DNA of 31,101 nt from JAZNOQ01 sp045589215 (GTDB taxonomy: Bacteria > Bacillota > Clostridia > Oscillospirales > CAG-272): NCBI GenBank assembly GCA_045589215.1, contig JAZNOQ010000054.1, positions 1-31,101 of the forward strand, read 5' to 3'. This document shows, in pieces, positions 21,209 through 29,007 of this stretch (position 1 is the stretch's first letter; the number at the start of each line of letters is the position of its first letter). The notes under the pieces are model-generated. The model was not told the origin of the DNA, did no database searches, and was given only the letters and a program-made list of their open reading frames with translations. Made by a program: the position numbers and the translations under genes.

Positions 21209-24200
21209 TTAATCCATTTCCTCTACGGGAGTTGCCGTCCAGTCACCCGTGACATCACCGAGCAGTACGCCCGTGAAATCTACGTTGCTGACGTCGCCCG
21301 TCAGATTCAGTACGGTCGTACCCGTGAATGCCCATTCGGAACCCGTTCCGGGGAAGTCGTCGGTGATCTTTCCGACACTCTTCTGCAGGATATACGCCGC
21401 GTCGTGTGCCGTGAGCAATCCGTCGCCGTCAACATCTGCCGCAAGGTACTGCAGGTCACCGAAGGACGAGCTTTCCGCCGTAATATCACTGAGGATGACC
21501 GAGGCATCCTGTGCGGAGATCGCATTGTTCACACTTCCGCTGTGGTGGAGGGTGATCACGATGTAATTCGTGGTAACACCCGTGAAGGTGTAGCATCCGT
21601 TTTCGTCGGTATAGGTGAACATACCGTTGTTCAGCGAGACCTTGACACCCGCGATGCCCTCGCCGCCTGCGTAGTAGGTGACCTTGCCGCTGAAGGTGAA
21701 GTTCGGCTTGATCTCGAGGGAGGTATCCACCAGCGTTTCGACCGAGATCGCATTTGCGAGTGCGGAGACCATTTCGATGCTCGTGCTCGTTGCCTCGGTC
21801 AGATTTGCGGGGGTCAGACAGAGGTAACCGACCGGGCCGCTGAGATCCATAGCGTCGATCGATGCAATGCTGATCTTTACGATGCCCTTCGAGGTGACGT
21901 TCTGCGTTGCAAACGCAGAGCCGAGGGCGTCTGCCTTTTCAAAGCGGATCGCGCTGAAGAGCGACTTGTCGAGCTTCAGCTGAAGGTCGAGCGAAATGAT
22001 CTCGCCGTTCGCAGTGACCGTGATCGGGAGCTTGATCTCCTCTCTCGCCTTTGCTTCGCCGGGCGCGATGATCTGTGCCTCGCTGTTTTCGTCCGTATAG
22101 GTGATCGCGTTGGTGAGACGTGCCGTGCGAGTTCCGTCGCTGAGCGTCACGTCGGTACGTCCGAGGTTGCCCGCAGGGATCGTGAAGGAGAGCTGAGTGT
22201 CGGAAACAAAGGTGTATTCCACCGCCTTGCCGCCGACCTTGAGGGTCATGCCGTCGCTGAAGTTGACACCCGTCAGGATCGCGGTAATGCCGTCTGCAAC
22301 CGATGCGACGTCGACCTTCGAGGGTGTGACCGAATAGATGACCGTCGAATTGTCGACGCTGACCTTGATCGGGTATGCGGCAGAGCCGTCGCGAACCACC
22401 GAAACGCCGTCGGAGATCTCGATGTAGTATTCAAGACCCGCGGCAGTGACCTCACCTGCGGAGATAACACCGTAGTAGCTGTCCGTCTCGGTCGTTACCA
22501 TGTTGAGGGACTTGTATTTTGTTTCACCCGTCGTGCGGTAGAAGACCGTGACGTAGTCGACGCCGATGTTGTCGGTCGCCTTTGCGGTGAAGGGAAGTGC
22601 CACGCCACTGTTTGCCGCAAGAACGCGCGTATGCGTGAGGATCGGCTTTACGTTGTCGATCGGGGTTGCCGCCGCCGTGTTTGAGGGATTCGACTCGACG
22701 AGATCGGTGCCCATGACCGTGAAGTAGTAGAAGTATTCCTGCCCGGGAACGACGTCGGTGTCCACGTACTCGCGGATGGTGCCGGGGATGAGACGGGTGT
22801 TGATCTTCGTGAAGGTGCCGTCAGCCTTGTTGGAGCGGTAGACGTTGAAGCCTGCGAGGGTGTCGTAGTCGTCCTGCGTCCAGGTCAACTCGATCTTGTT
22901 CTCACCACCAACTGCCTGGAGAGTAAGTGCCTCAGCACCTGTGCTGTTGATCTCAAACACGAAACGAGCCGCATCGGTACCCGTCTTGAGCCAAGCGTCG
23001 TCTGCCGCTACGGCATCCTTCACGCGGATGAATTCCATACCGGCATCAATAAAGCCGTTCACCTTCGTTACGCCGACCCATTCACGGGCGGAGACGAATG
23101 CGCCGTCCACCACATAGTCGGTATAGGGCTCGGCAGGGCCGAAGGAGACCATCGGGAGCACCGACGTGTCCATATCGCGGTTGAACTTGACGTGGAGTGC
23201 GACCTCCTGCCCGGTGCTCGCCGAGGTGATGCGGTTGCCGTCCGCGTCGGTGATGTACGCCTCGGTCACGAAGGGATAGATGTTTTCAAGTTCGGGGGAG
23301 TCGAGAGTGAGAATGGGGTCGGTGACGATGTCGGCGAGGCCGGCGTAGGTGTCTCCGTCCGTAATCATAGACTGGATGAGCCTTTCGTTAGTAGTTCCCC
23401 AATAATTGTTGATAACGAAAATTTTATGAAGAAATGAACTGTCATTAGTTGTAAATTGAACATTGTGTGCAAAATTATTCGTGAAGTTATATATACCGAC
23501 TGCATCATCCGCAGCGGATGATAGTTCTTCAAGCGTGAATTCACAAGCTATTTCTTCATCAGGTATCTCACTCGGGAATTCAAAAATTGCCATTAGAGGA
23601 AGCTCGGAAATAGAACCTACGGAAGAAGCATTAATAACAGCGTATTGTGTCAATGTTTGGAAATTGTCAATCGAATATGTACAAAGTGGGTCAACCCATG
23701 TCCACTCACTACTATTATTGGGTCGATATCCTCCTAAAGCTACGTAGCCAGTGATATCAAGTGATTTAACTAACGAAATCAAAAAATCTTCTTCAGCATC
23801 GGAATTAATGCATGCAAGGGTTCCTCCTCGTTTGACCGCAAGATTATTCATAAAATATAACGTTTTAAAAGAAGGTGTAGTTTGTGGTGTTGCAAAATCA
23901 AGGTCTTGTACCAATACATACTTTTTGTTATCAAAAGTAAAAATACTAGAGAGAATTTCTCCGTCATGCCTAACCGTTCTGCCCGGATATATATGGACTT
24001 CTCCTCCTAAAAATGAGCAGTTTTCAAATTTGAGAAGTGTCCCGTTGATGCGATAAAGAAAGCAATTTTCGAATATAACACTGATGCATTTTTGACCGGA
24101 GAAGCTGGATTCCTTGCTTCCTGTGCTCAAAGGAGGATTTTTAGACACTGACACATTTACTAATTTTGAATTTCGAAGTTCATAAAAACTAATCGAGGAG

Positions 24201-26644
24201 CGCGAGTAATCCTTATCAGAATTCTCTTTTATTGTTGAGCCTTTTAAGAATCTTTGAATAATGACCTGACTGTTTTGAATTATATTTAAGTGATCACCTT
24301 CACCAAAACTTAAAAGCGGGTTAATGACATTAACATATTCCATATTTATGTTGGATGAACCACGTATATCCACTCCATAAAATTGAAAGGCTCTCGACGG
24401 GAACATATCAACGGGAGATTCCTCGGTACCGTTTACCCAAAATTCTCCATCTACATCAATATAAGCGATAGAGGTTTCATCATAATTCGACGGCCAAAAT
24501 TGAATCTGTGTACCAGGTTCAACGGTTACGGTAACGCCCTTAGGAATATAAACAGAATTTTCAATAATCCAGTAATCATCGCTGGTCAGCGTCATATTTG
24601 ACTTAATTGTACCCGAAAGGCTTCTACCGCGCTGAACATAGAATTTTAATTCAAATCCATCGGGATTAAAGATATATGTTTCATTGTCAATTTCATCAAG
24701 CGCATTCTTGCAGGTTATGGTAATATTAAATCCAATATTCGCATCGTTGATGGTATCACTCTTAACCTTAAAGCGAATAGGATTATCCGTGCCTACGAGC
24801 ATATCATCTTCATAAACAAAGCTATTGTTCTGCTCGTTGAAGGTTCCTACGTTTTCCATCTCTATGGTATCGGTGATCCATTCGATGTTGGGGTTAGCCA
24901 CACCGCCGTGAGAGATAGCATCCACCTTAACGGTCACGTCACCTGCCATGCCCCACTGGTTGCGGAGCACGATGCCGAGGTCGATGGTCTCGCCCGCGTC
25001 GATGATGCCGTCGCCGTCGTTTTCAGGGGCAACGTCGGGATCGTCAAAGAGGTAGGTGTTCTTGACGGTCAGGTTCGGCGCGGGAAGATCGTTCAGGCTG
25101 CTCTCGATGTCAAGTGCGCCGTATGTATGCGCCTCTCCGATTTTATCGGCATATACCGTCGAAAGATCGGTGGCGCTCGCAAGCTGACCCATGATGAAGC
25201 GGGAGGAATAGGTGCTTCTGTCCGAATATTTGGAGCGGATCAGAGCCGCCGCCGCCGCTACCATCGGACAAGCCATCGAGGTGCCGTCCCATGCCGCGTA
25301 CTGGTTGCCGGGAAGGGTAGACCAGATATCCACACCGGGCGCTGTGATCTCATACTCGGCAGAGCCGCCGTTGTTATAGTAATCCCAATTCGAGAAGGAC
25401 GCGAGATCACCGTTCTGATCGCTCGCCATAACGCCGAGGACGTAGGAGTAGCCCGCGGGGTAATAATCTGCCTTCTTCATGAAGTCCTCGGGGGCATCCG
25501 AGGTGGGAAGTCCGTCGTTGCCTGCCGCCGCGACGAGCACGCAGGTGCCGAATGCGTTTGCAAGCGCTTCCTCAACGAGGAAGGACTTACCCGTGCCGCC
25601 GAAGGACATATTGATGACGTCCGCGCCCATTGCGACCGCGTAGTTGATCGCCTCGGCAATGTCGGTGTCCGAGAAGACGCCCGTCGCCTGACCCGCCTTG
25701 ATCGCCATGATCTTCGTGCCGTAGGAAACGCCAACGCCGCCCTCGTCATTGTTCGCGGTCATCGCGATAATACCCGCGACGTGCGTGCCGTGGCCGTGGT
25801 CGTCCATCGGGTCGCCGCTGTGGTAGGTCTTTGCACCGACGGTGGAAACGCCGTAGATATCATCTACGTAGCCGTTGCCGTCGTCGTCCGCGCCTGCGGT
25901 TCCGTTCAGCTCGGCGGTGTTGACCCACATATTCGCGAGGAGGTCGTTATGGGTATAGTCAACGCCCGTATCGATCACTGCAACGATCGCGCCTTCACCT
26001 GCGGTGATGCCCTGATCGTACAGATCCTTCCAGCGGTCGTCCAGCTTCAGCCAGTCGTGATGCCACTGTTTGCCCCTGTGGGGGTTCCTTGAGATCTCGG
26101 TCGGAACGTCCATCGCCGTGTCCTCGTAGAGGTAATTCGGCTGTGCATCGACAACGCCGTCGGTCTCGGCAAGCGCGTCGACTGCTTCCCAGACGTCGCC
26201 GTCAAGGTTCGCCGCGTAAATGACCTCATAGGTGTCGGTAAAGACGCCGTTATCGACCTTCTTTCGCGAGAGCTCCTCCGCCGAGGAAAGATCGATGCCT
26301 GCGGCAGACAGAAGGTCGCCGTCGGCAACGTCCTTGTAGCCGCCAAACCATCCCTTGGTCTCGTTCACCTTGTAGATGATCGAGCCCGCCTCGTACTGTG
26401 CCGCCTCGCGGTACGCCTTCGTTGCTTCCTCGGTTTCAAGCTGCGCGAAGGGATCGTACGCGTGCTTGTCGTTTGAGGGAAGGGAATAGTCCTTCAGGCC
26501 GCTCGCGTTCGTCGTCGCATTGCCCTCCGAGACCGCTTCACCGCTTCCTTCTGAAACCGCAAACACGTTCGCCGGCAACGCCAAAACGAGCATCACGATC
26601 GCGAGAAAGAGCGAAAGCGCTTTGAGTGTTCTTTGCTTTTTCAT
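21209..26644 (-). CDS. Giant secreted S8 subtilisin with beta-helix, FN3, TIG, cohesin-like and dockerin modules
   Basis: The 1811-residue protein has a signal peptide (cleavage near 29), an inhibitory pro-region (about 85-175), and an S8 catalytic domain with Asp225 (AVIDTG), His285 (HGHGTH), oxyanion Asn376 and Ser456 (DGTSMACP). Roughly 680-1090 looks like a beta-helix. Then come an FN3-type domain (about 1240-1345), a TIG/IPT domain (about 1437-1520), a cohesin-like sandwich (about 1523-1648), a carboxypeptidase-regulatory-like domain (1649-1702), and a dockerin type-I pair (about 1706-1757) with the calcium loop DVDGDGLLTAHD. No LPXTG is present. It should act outside the cell on proteins and may be docked by cohesin partners. 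AAAGGA precedes the ATG. The stretch from about 23,390 to 24,850 is clearly AT-richer than the rest. Confidence 0.95.
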   Translation of the reverse strand: MKKQRTLKALSLFLAIVMLVLALPANVFAVSEGSGEAVSEGNATTNASGLKDYSLPSNDKHAYDPFAQLETEEATKAYREAAQYEAGSIIYKVNETKGWFGGYKDVADGDLLSAAGIDLSSAEELSRKKVDNGVFTDTYEVIYAANLDGDVWEAVDALAETDGVVDAQPNYLYEDTAMDVPTEISRNPHRGKQWHHDWLKLDDRWKDLYDQGITAGEGAIVAVIDTGVDYTHNDLLANMWVNTAELNGTAGADDDGNGYVDDIYGVSTVGAKTYHSGDPMDDHGHGTHVAGIIAMTANNDEGGVGVSYGTKIMAIKAGQATGVFSDTDIAEAINYAVAMGADVINMSFGGTGKSFLVEEALANAFGTCVLVAAAGNDGLPTSDAPEDFMKKADYYPAGYSYVLGVMASDQNGDLASFSNWDYYNNGGSAEYEITAPGVDIWSTLPGNQYAAWDGTSMACPMVAAAAALIRSKYSDRSTYSSRFIMGQLASATDLSTVYADKIGEAHTYGALDIESSLNDLPAPNLTVKNTYLFDDPDVAPENDGDGIIDAGETIDLGIVLRNQWGMAGDVTVKVDAISHGGVANPNIEWITDTIEMENVGTFNEQNNSFVYEDDMLVGTDNPIRFKVKSDTINDANIGFNITITCKNALDEIDNETYIFNPDGFELKFYVQRGRSLSGTIKSNMTLTSDDYWIIENSVYIPKGVTVTVEPGTQIQFWPSNYDETSIAYIDVDGEFWVNGTEESPVDMFPSRAFQFYGVDIRGSSNINMEYVNVINPLLSFGEGDHLNIIQNSQVIIQRFLKGSTIKENSDKDYSRSSISFYELRNSKLVNVSVSKNPPLSTGSKESSFSGQKCISVIFENCFLYRINGTLLKFENCSFLGGEVHIYPGRTVRHDGEILSSIFTFDNKKYVLVQDLDFATPQTTPSFKTLYFMNNLAVKRGGTLACINSDAEEDFLISLVKSLDITGYVALGGYRPNNSSEWTWVDPLCTYSIDNFQTLTQYAVINASSVGSISELPLMAIFEFPSEIPDEEIACEFTLEELSSAADDAVGIYNFTNNFAHNVQFTTNDSSFLHKIFVINNYWGTTNERLIQSMITDGDTYAGLADIVTDPILTLDSPELENIYPFVTEAYITDADGNRITSASTGQEVALHVKFNRDMDTSVLPMVSFGPAEPYTDYVVDGAFVSAREWVGVTKVNGFIDAGMEFIRVKDAVAADDAWLKTGTDAARFVFEINSTGAEALTLQAVGGENKIELTWTQDDYDTLAGFNVYRSNKADGTFTKINTRLIPGTIREYVDTDVVPGQEYFYYFTVMGTDLVESNPSNTAAATPIDNVKPILTHTRVLAANSGVALPFTAKATDNIGVDYVTVFYRTTGETKYKSLNMVTTETDSYYGVISAGEVTAAGLEYYIEISDGVSVVRDGSAAYPIKVSVDNSTVIYSVTPSKVDVASVADGITAILTGVNFSDGMTLKVGGKAVEYTFVSDTQLSFTIPAGNLGRTDVTLSDGTRTARLTNAITYTDENSEAQIIAPGEAKAREEIKLPITVTANGEIISLDLQLKLDKSLFSAIRFEKADALGSAFATQNVTSKGIVKISIASIDAMDLSGPVGYLCLTPANLTEATSTSIEMVSALANAISVETLVDTSLEIKPNFTFSGKVTYYAGGEGIAGVKVSLNNGMFTYTDENGCYTFTGVTTNYIVITLHHSGSVNNAISAQDASVILSDITAESSSFGDLQYLAADVDGDGLLTAHDAAYILQKSVGKITDDFPGTGSEWAFTGTTVLNLTGDVSNVDFTGVLLGDVTGDWTATPVEEMD

Positions 26645-26687
26645 AATTGTTTCCTTTCTGAAAAATGATTTTTGTGATTATTAATTA

Positions 26688-27035
26688 TTACAATTCACGC
26701 CGAAGGAACACAAGATAATTCTCGCGGATTCTTCGTTCTGCCTCTTTCAAGTTGTATTTCTCGCACGCGCGAGCAGTGAGAAATTCTTTTCGTGAGGGAC
26801 TAAAATATATGCGAAATTGAAACCTGTTTTCCGGGGTTACAATGACCTCCGAATCTAACGTGCCTTTTACATTCCTATCCATATACTTTTTGAATGTATC
26901 CACGCCTTTGACAGCCTCGTTATATGAATTATATGGAGATGATTTTGCCACCGGTTGAGTATTACTGTTATTCGGCAAAAGTTCGAACCAAAAGAACTCG
27001 TCTTGTTGGCAAATACGATATTTATATTTTGACAT
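26688..27035 (-). CDS. Small protein, DUF1508/YegP-like (putative)
   Basis: The start MSKYKYRIC is supported by GGAAGGAA directly upstream. The longer frame to 27146 has none and overlaps the preceding gene. The 115-residue product has a YegP-like core: FFWFELLPNN, VAKSSPYNSYNEAVKGV, then FRIYFSPSRKEFL. In known DUF1508 proteins this small alpha-beta unit is often duplicated, and its function is unclear. A basic C-terminal helix follows. It lies only 44 bases before the protease gene with no terminator between, so it belongs to the same leftward transcript. Confidence 0.75.
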   Translation of the reverse strand: MSKYKYRICQQDEFFWFELLPNNSNTQPVAKSSPYNSYNEAVKGVDTFKKYMDRNVKGTLDSEVIVTPENRFQFRIYFSPSRKEFLTARACEKYNLKEAERRIRENYLVFLRREL

Positions 27036-27061
27036 AAATTCCTTCCTATACTTTAGCAACC

Positions 27062-27080
27062 CGAGGGGATGTCCCCCTCG
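27062..27080 (-). terminator. GC-rich hairpin between small genes
   Basis: CGAGGGG (27062-27068) pairs with CCCCTCG (27074-27080). No T run follows on the minus strand, so it may be a processing or attenuation hairpin rather than a terminator. Confidence 0.45.
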
Positions 27081-27096
27081 AGCTACGCAGATGCCA

Positions 27097-27294
27097 TTAC
27101 CTTTTTCGTAATGCTTTGAAGGCCATCCATACGTCTCGACCTGCAATATACAGGCTGACTACTGTCAGTACCCAACAAGGGAGTATCAAGCACAGTATGG
27201 CGAGCATCAATTCGCATAAGCTATAGGTGGTCTTTTCTTGCTCATAATTGATATAGGCTAATACCAACACGAACAAGTTCGCTATTGGAATCAC
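27097..27294 (-). CDS. Small two-TM membrane protein with amber-interrupted upstream frame
   Basis: From a GTG at 27294 the product has 65 residues and two membrane segments (about 3-14 plus upstream residues, and 28-50) around a charged loop. The same frame continues upstream for 12 more codons that are strongly hydrophobic (AILILVLTITGI), then hits TAG at 27331-27333, five codons later another TAG at 27349-27351, and then an ATG at 27358-27360 with a perfect AAGGAGG eight bases ahead. So the natural start appears to be that ATG, with two amber codons in between. Whether this is decay, read-through or a different start cannot be told. It is first in the leftward surface-protein run. Confidence 0.65.
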   Translation of the reverse strand: MIPIANLFVLVLAYINYEQEKTTYSLCELMLAILCLILPCWVLTVVSLYIAGRDVWMAFKALRKR

Positions 27295-27357
27295 AATGCC
27301 TGTAATCGTTAGAACTAAGATTAAGATTGCCTAAGCCGCTTTTAGAAGCTACGTTAG

Positions 27358-27376
27358 CATTTATCCTGCCTCCTTT
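27358..27376 (-). promoter_or_regulatory. Ribosome site and ATG before two amber codons
   Basis: AAAAAGGAGG followed after eight bases by ATG, then CTA ACG TAG. The site is as strong as any in the window, yet it opens only a three-codon peptide unless the ambers are read through. Confidence 0.7.
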
Positions 27377-27431
27377 TTATAGATTTGCAAAGAGCGGATA
27401 TTAGCTTGGTAGATCTAAACTTTAATTGTTT

Positions 27432-27455
27432 TATACCACATAATATTGATTATGT
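27432..27455 (+). repeat. Left inverted repeat of the promoter switch
   Basis: This 24-bp sequence begins TATACCACATAAT and is the exact reverse complement of 27649-27672. On its own it is a recombinase-type site: 11-bp arms TATACCACATA and TATGTAGTATA (27432-27442 and 27451-27461) differ at one position around the 8-bp centre ATATTGAT. Confidence 0.92.
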
Positions 27456-27491
27456 AGTATAGCCTGGACGAAGATATAGCGAAAAAAAGTA

Positions 27492-27540
27492 CAACAAAGA
27501 AACCAATGAAAAAAAACGGTTTTCATTGGCTCTTTTGTTG
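27492..27540. terminator. Hairpin inside the invertible segment
   Basis: CCAATGAAAA (27503-27512) pairs with TTTTCATTGG (27520-27529), and CAACAAA outside pairs with TTTTGTTG. Read leftward it is followed by a run of seven T residues, so in this orientation it should stop transcripts coming from the recombinase gene before they reach the surface operon. Confidence 0.7.
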
Positions 27541-27593
27541 CGCCTTGTATTAAGAATGTTAAGTTTTTTTGTGCGTTTTTTGTGGTGGAAGGG

Positions 27594-27622
27594 TTGACAA
27601 AGGCGAGTGATTGCTATATAAT
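27594..27622 (+). promoter_or_regulatory. Consensus promoter in the invertible segment
   Basis: TTGACA (27594-27599), 17 bases, TATAAT (27617-27622), facing right in this copy. Its transcript would start near 27630, cross the right repeat and run antisense through the recombinase gene. No rightward gene is available to it. In the flipped state it drives the leftward operon. Confidence 0.92.
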
Positions 27623-27648
27623 AGAATATGTAGAATAGGGGAGAAATC

Positions 27649-27672
27649 ACATAATCAATATTATGTGGTATA
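27649..27672 (-). repeat. Right inverted repeat of the promoter switch
   Basis: Exact reverse complement of 27432-27455. It contains the recombinase stop codon (minus-strand TAA at 27661-27663), so the gene's last four codons are encoded by the recombination site. Confidence 0.92.
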
Positions 27673-28509
27673 GCAATATAGAAGCCCTAATCTTTGAATC
27701 TGCTTCCGATGTACCTCGCCGCTTTCCATCGTGTAAATGCGTGTTGTGTTCACACTGGAATGTCCCAGTATATCTGCAAGACGAACAATATCCTTCTGCA
27801 TCGTGTAATATGTACGCGCGAAAAGATGACGGAGATTGTGCGGAAAGACCTTCCTTTCCGAAACGCCTGCCGCACAGCAGAGCTTTTTCATATCCGACCA
27901 TATATTAGACCGATCTAGCGGCTTTCCTTTTTTCGTTACGAAGACAGGTCCGCTTTTTATTTTTTGCTCTTTCACGTACTTCTTCAAGATTTGACAAAGC
28001 TGCCTCGGCAAGAATACCTGTCTGCGCTTACCCTTGCAGTTGATCTCGGCAATGCCGCGCGCAACTGCCTCGACAGTAACGTATCTCACTTCGGATACAC
28101 GGATGCCTGTAGAGCAGATCGTTTGCATCAAGAGATAAAGGCGTTCGTTTTTCTTTTGCTTTGCCGCTTGTAAAAGGCGTTCATACTCAGCTTTGGTTAG
28201 TTCTTTATCTGTGGATGCAAAAATCTGCTTTTGGATTTTAAGATTTTTCACCCGTAGATCATACCATTCCATAAAATGAAAAAAGCAATTGAGTGATGAT
28301 AATGCAACATTGACACTTGCAGGGGCGTATTGTTCACAAAGGTGCGATTTATATACAAGAACCGCCGTTTTGCATAATTCTTGCTCACCCAGCCATATTT
28401 GAAATTCGCGTACATCGTGCAAATACTTGTTGATTGTTGCCGCCGTCTTTTCCTCGTTAATCAGATAGTCATTGAATGATCTTATTGTTTCAGTTGTTAT
28501 TTTTCTCAT
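27661..28509 (-). CDS. Tyrosine recombinase, predicted invertase of the promoter switch
   Basis: The 282-residue protein has an N-terminal SAM-like core-binding domain (about 1-90) and a catalytic domain with Arg137 (TGIRVSE), Lys161, His224 and Arg227 (HNLRH), His250 (LGHSS) and nucleophile Tyr259 (RIYT). The length is typical of Xer-type recombinases including those that flip promoters. AAGGAGG precedes the ATG, and a promoter is proposed at 28585-28613. It is distinct from the element's integrase at 29008. Its 3' end lies within the right inverted repeat, which is the strongest clue to its substrate. The rightward promoter in the segment would make RNA antisense to it, a possible feedback. 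Confidence 0.92.
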   Translation of the reverse strand: MRKITTETIRSFNDYLINEEKTAATINKYLHDVREFQIWLGEQELCKTAVLVYKSHLCEQYAPASVNVALSSLNCFFHFMEWYDLRVKNLKIQKQIFASTDKELTKAEYERLLQAAKQKKNERLYLLMQTICSTGIRVSEVRYVTVEAVARGIAEINCKGKRRQVFLPRQLCQILKKYVKEQKIKSGPVFVTKKGKPLDRSNIWSDMKKLCCAAGVSERKVFPHNLRHLFARTYYTMQKDIVRLADILGHSSVNTTRIYTMESGEVHRKQIQRLGLLYCYTT

Positions 28510-28584
28510 AGTCTATTATCCTCCTTCTACCTAATATTTTATCACGAACAGATGATTTTATTTGGATATATCCCTATTGCGAAT

Positions 28585-28613
28585 ATTGTATCACAGCTCA
28601 ACTCCATAGCAAA
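28585..28613 (-). promoter_or_regulatory. Promoter of the invertase gene
   Basis: On the minus strand TTTGCT (28613-28608) and TACAAT (28590-28585) are spaced by 17 bases, with a TGA in front of the -10 giving an extended -10. Confidence 0.55.
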
Positions 28614-28646
28614 CAACCGATAGGTTATCTCTGTACCTATCGGTTG
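28614..28646 (-). terminator. Hairpin after the XRE gene
   Basis: A 12-bp perfect stem (28614-28625 with 28635-28646, core ACCGATAGGT) lies just after the XRE stop codon. The T run on the minus strand is short, so termination may be partial. Confidence 0.65.
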
Positions 28647-28649
28647 AAT

Positions 28650-28976
28650 TTACGGTTGATTTTTAATCTCTTTGATAATCTTTATAATTTCAATGATCTG
28701 TTTCTGCTCATATATAGAGAAATCGTCAATCTCCTTTTGTATTCCACTATTCGAAGCTGTAATTTGATCTAGCGAAAGCAATTTGTCCGCAGAAACACAT
28801 AGCGCCTCACATATCCGTGCGATAACGATTATGCTTGGAACTTGCTTTCCGCATTCGATTCGGCTCAAATATTTTTCGGATATGCCGATCCTTTCGGATA
28901 GTTCCGCTTGTGTTAGCCCTGCAGCTTTTCTTATATTTGCGATTCTTTTTCCTATCGATCCTTTTGATATTAGCAT
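28650..28976 (-). CDS. XRE-family transcriptional regulator
   Basis: The 108-residue protein has an N-terminal XRE helix-turn-helix at about 9-64 (IGKRIANIRKAAGLTQAELSERIGISEKYLSRIECGKQ is split here by its motif helices) and a charged C-terminal helix. AGGAGG precedes the ATG. It follows the integrase on the same strand with a 31-base gap and probably shares its transcript, as in many integrative elements where such a repressor controls excision. Whether it also acts on the promoter switch is not shown. Confidence 0.9.
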   Translation of the reverse strand: MLISKGSIGKRIANIRKAAGLTQAELSERIGISEKYLSRIECGKQVPSIIVIARICEALCVSADKLLSLDQITASNSGIQKEIDDFSIYEQKQIIEIIKIIKEIKNQP

Positions 28977-29007
28977 TGTCCTATCCTCCTGTTAACATAG
29001 AATCATC

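Larger units (their letters stand above)
27432..27672. mobile_element. Invertible promoter segment (predicted phase switch)
   Basis: Perfect 24-bp inverted repeats enclose 193 bases with a consensus promoter and a hairpin. The adjacent tyrosine recombinase gene ends inside the right repeat. In the present orientation the promoter faces right. Inversion would put TTGACA at 27510-27505 and TATAAT at 27487-27482 on the minus strand, about 115 bases before the ATG at 27360. Gene content on the left is an uninterrupted leftward run of surface-protein genes. Confidence 0.85.

Noticed and set aside
21404..22684. 426-codon plus-strand frame opposite the subtilisin C-terminal modules
   Set aside because: Antisense shadow of recognisable TIG, cohesin-like and dockerin coding sequence.
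24908..26092. 394-codon plus-strand frame opposite the S8 catalytic domain
   Set aside because: Antisense to the catalytic triad region; no independent start signal.
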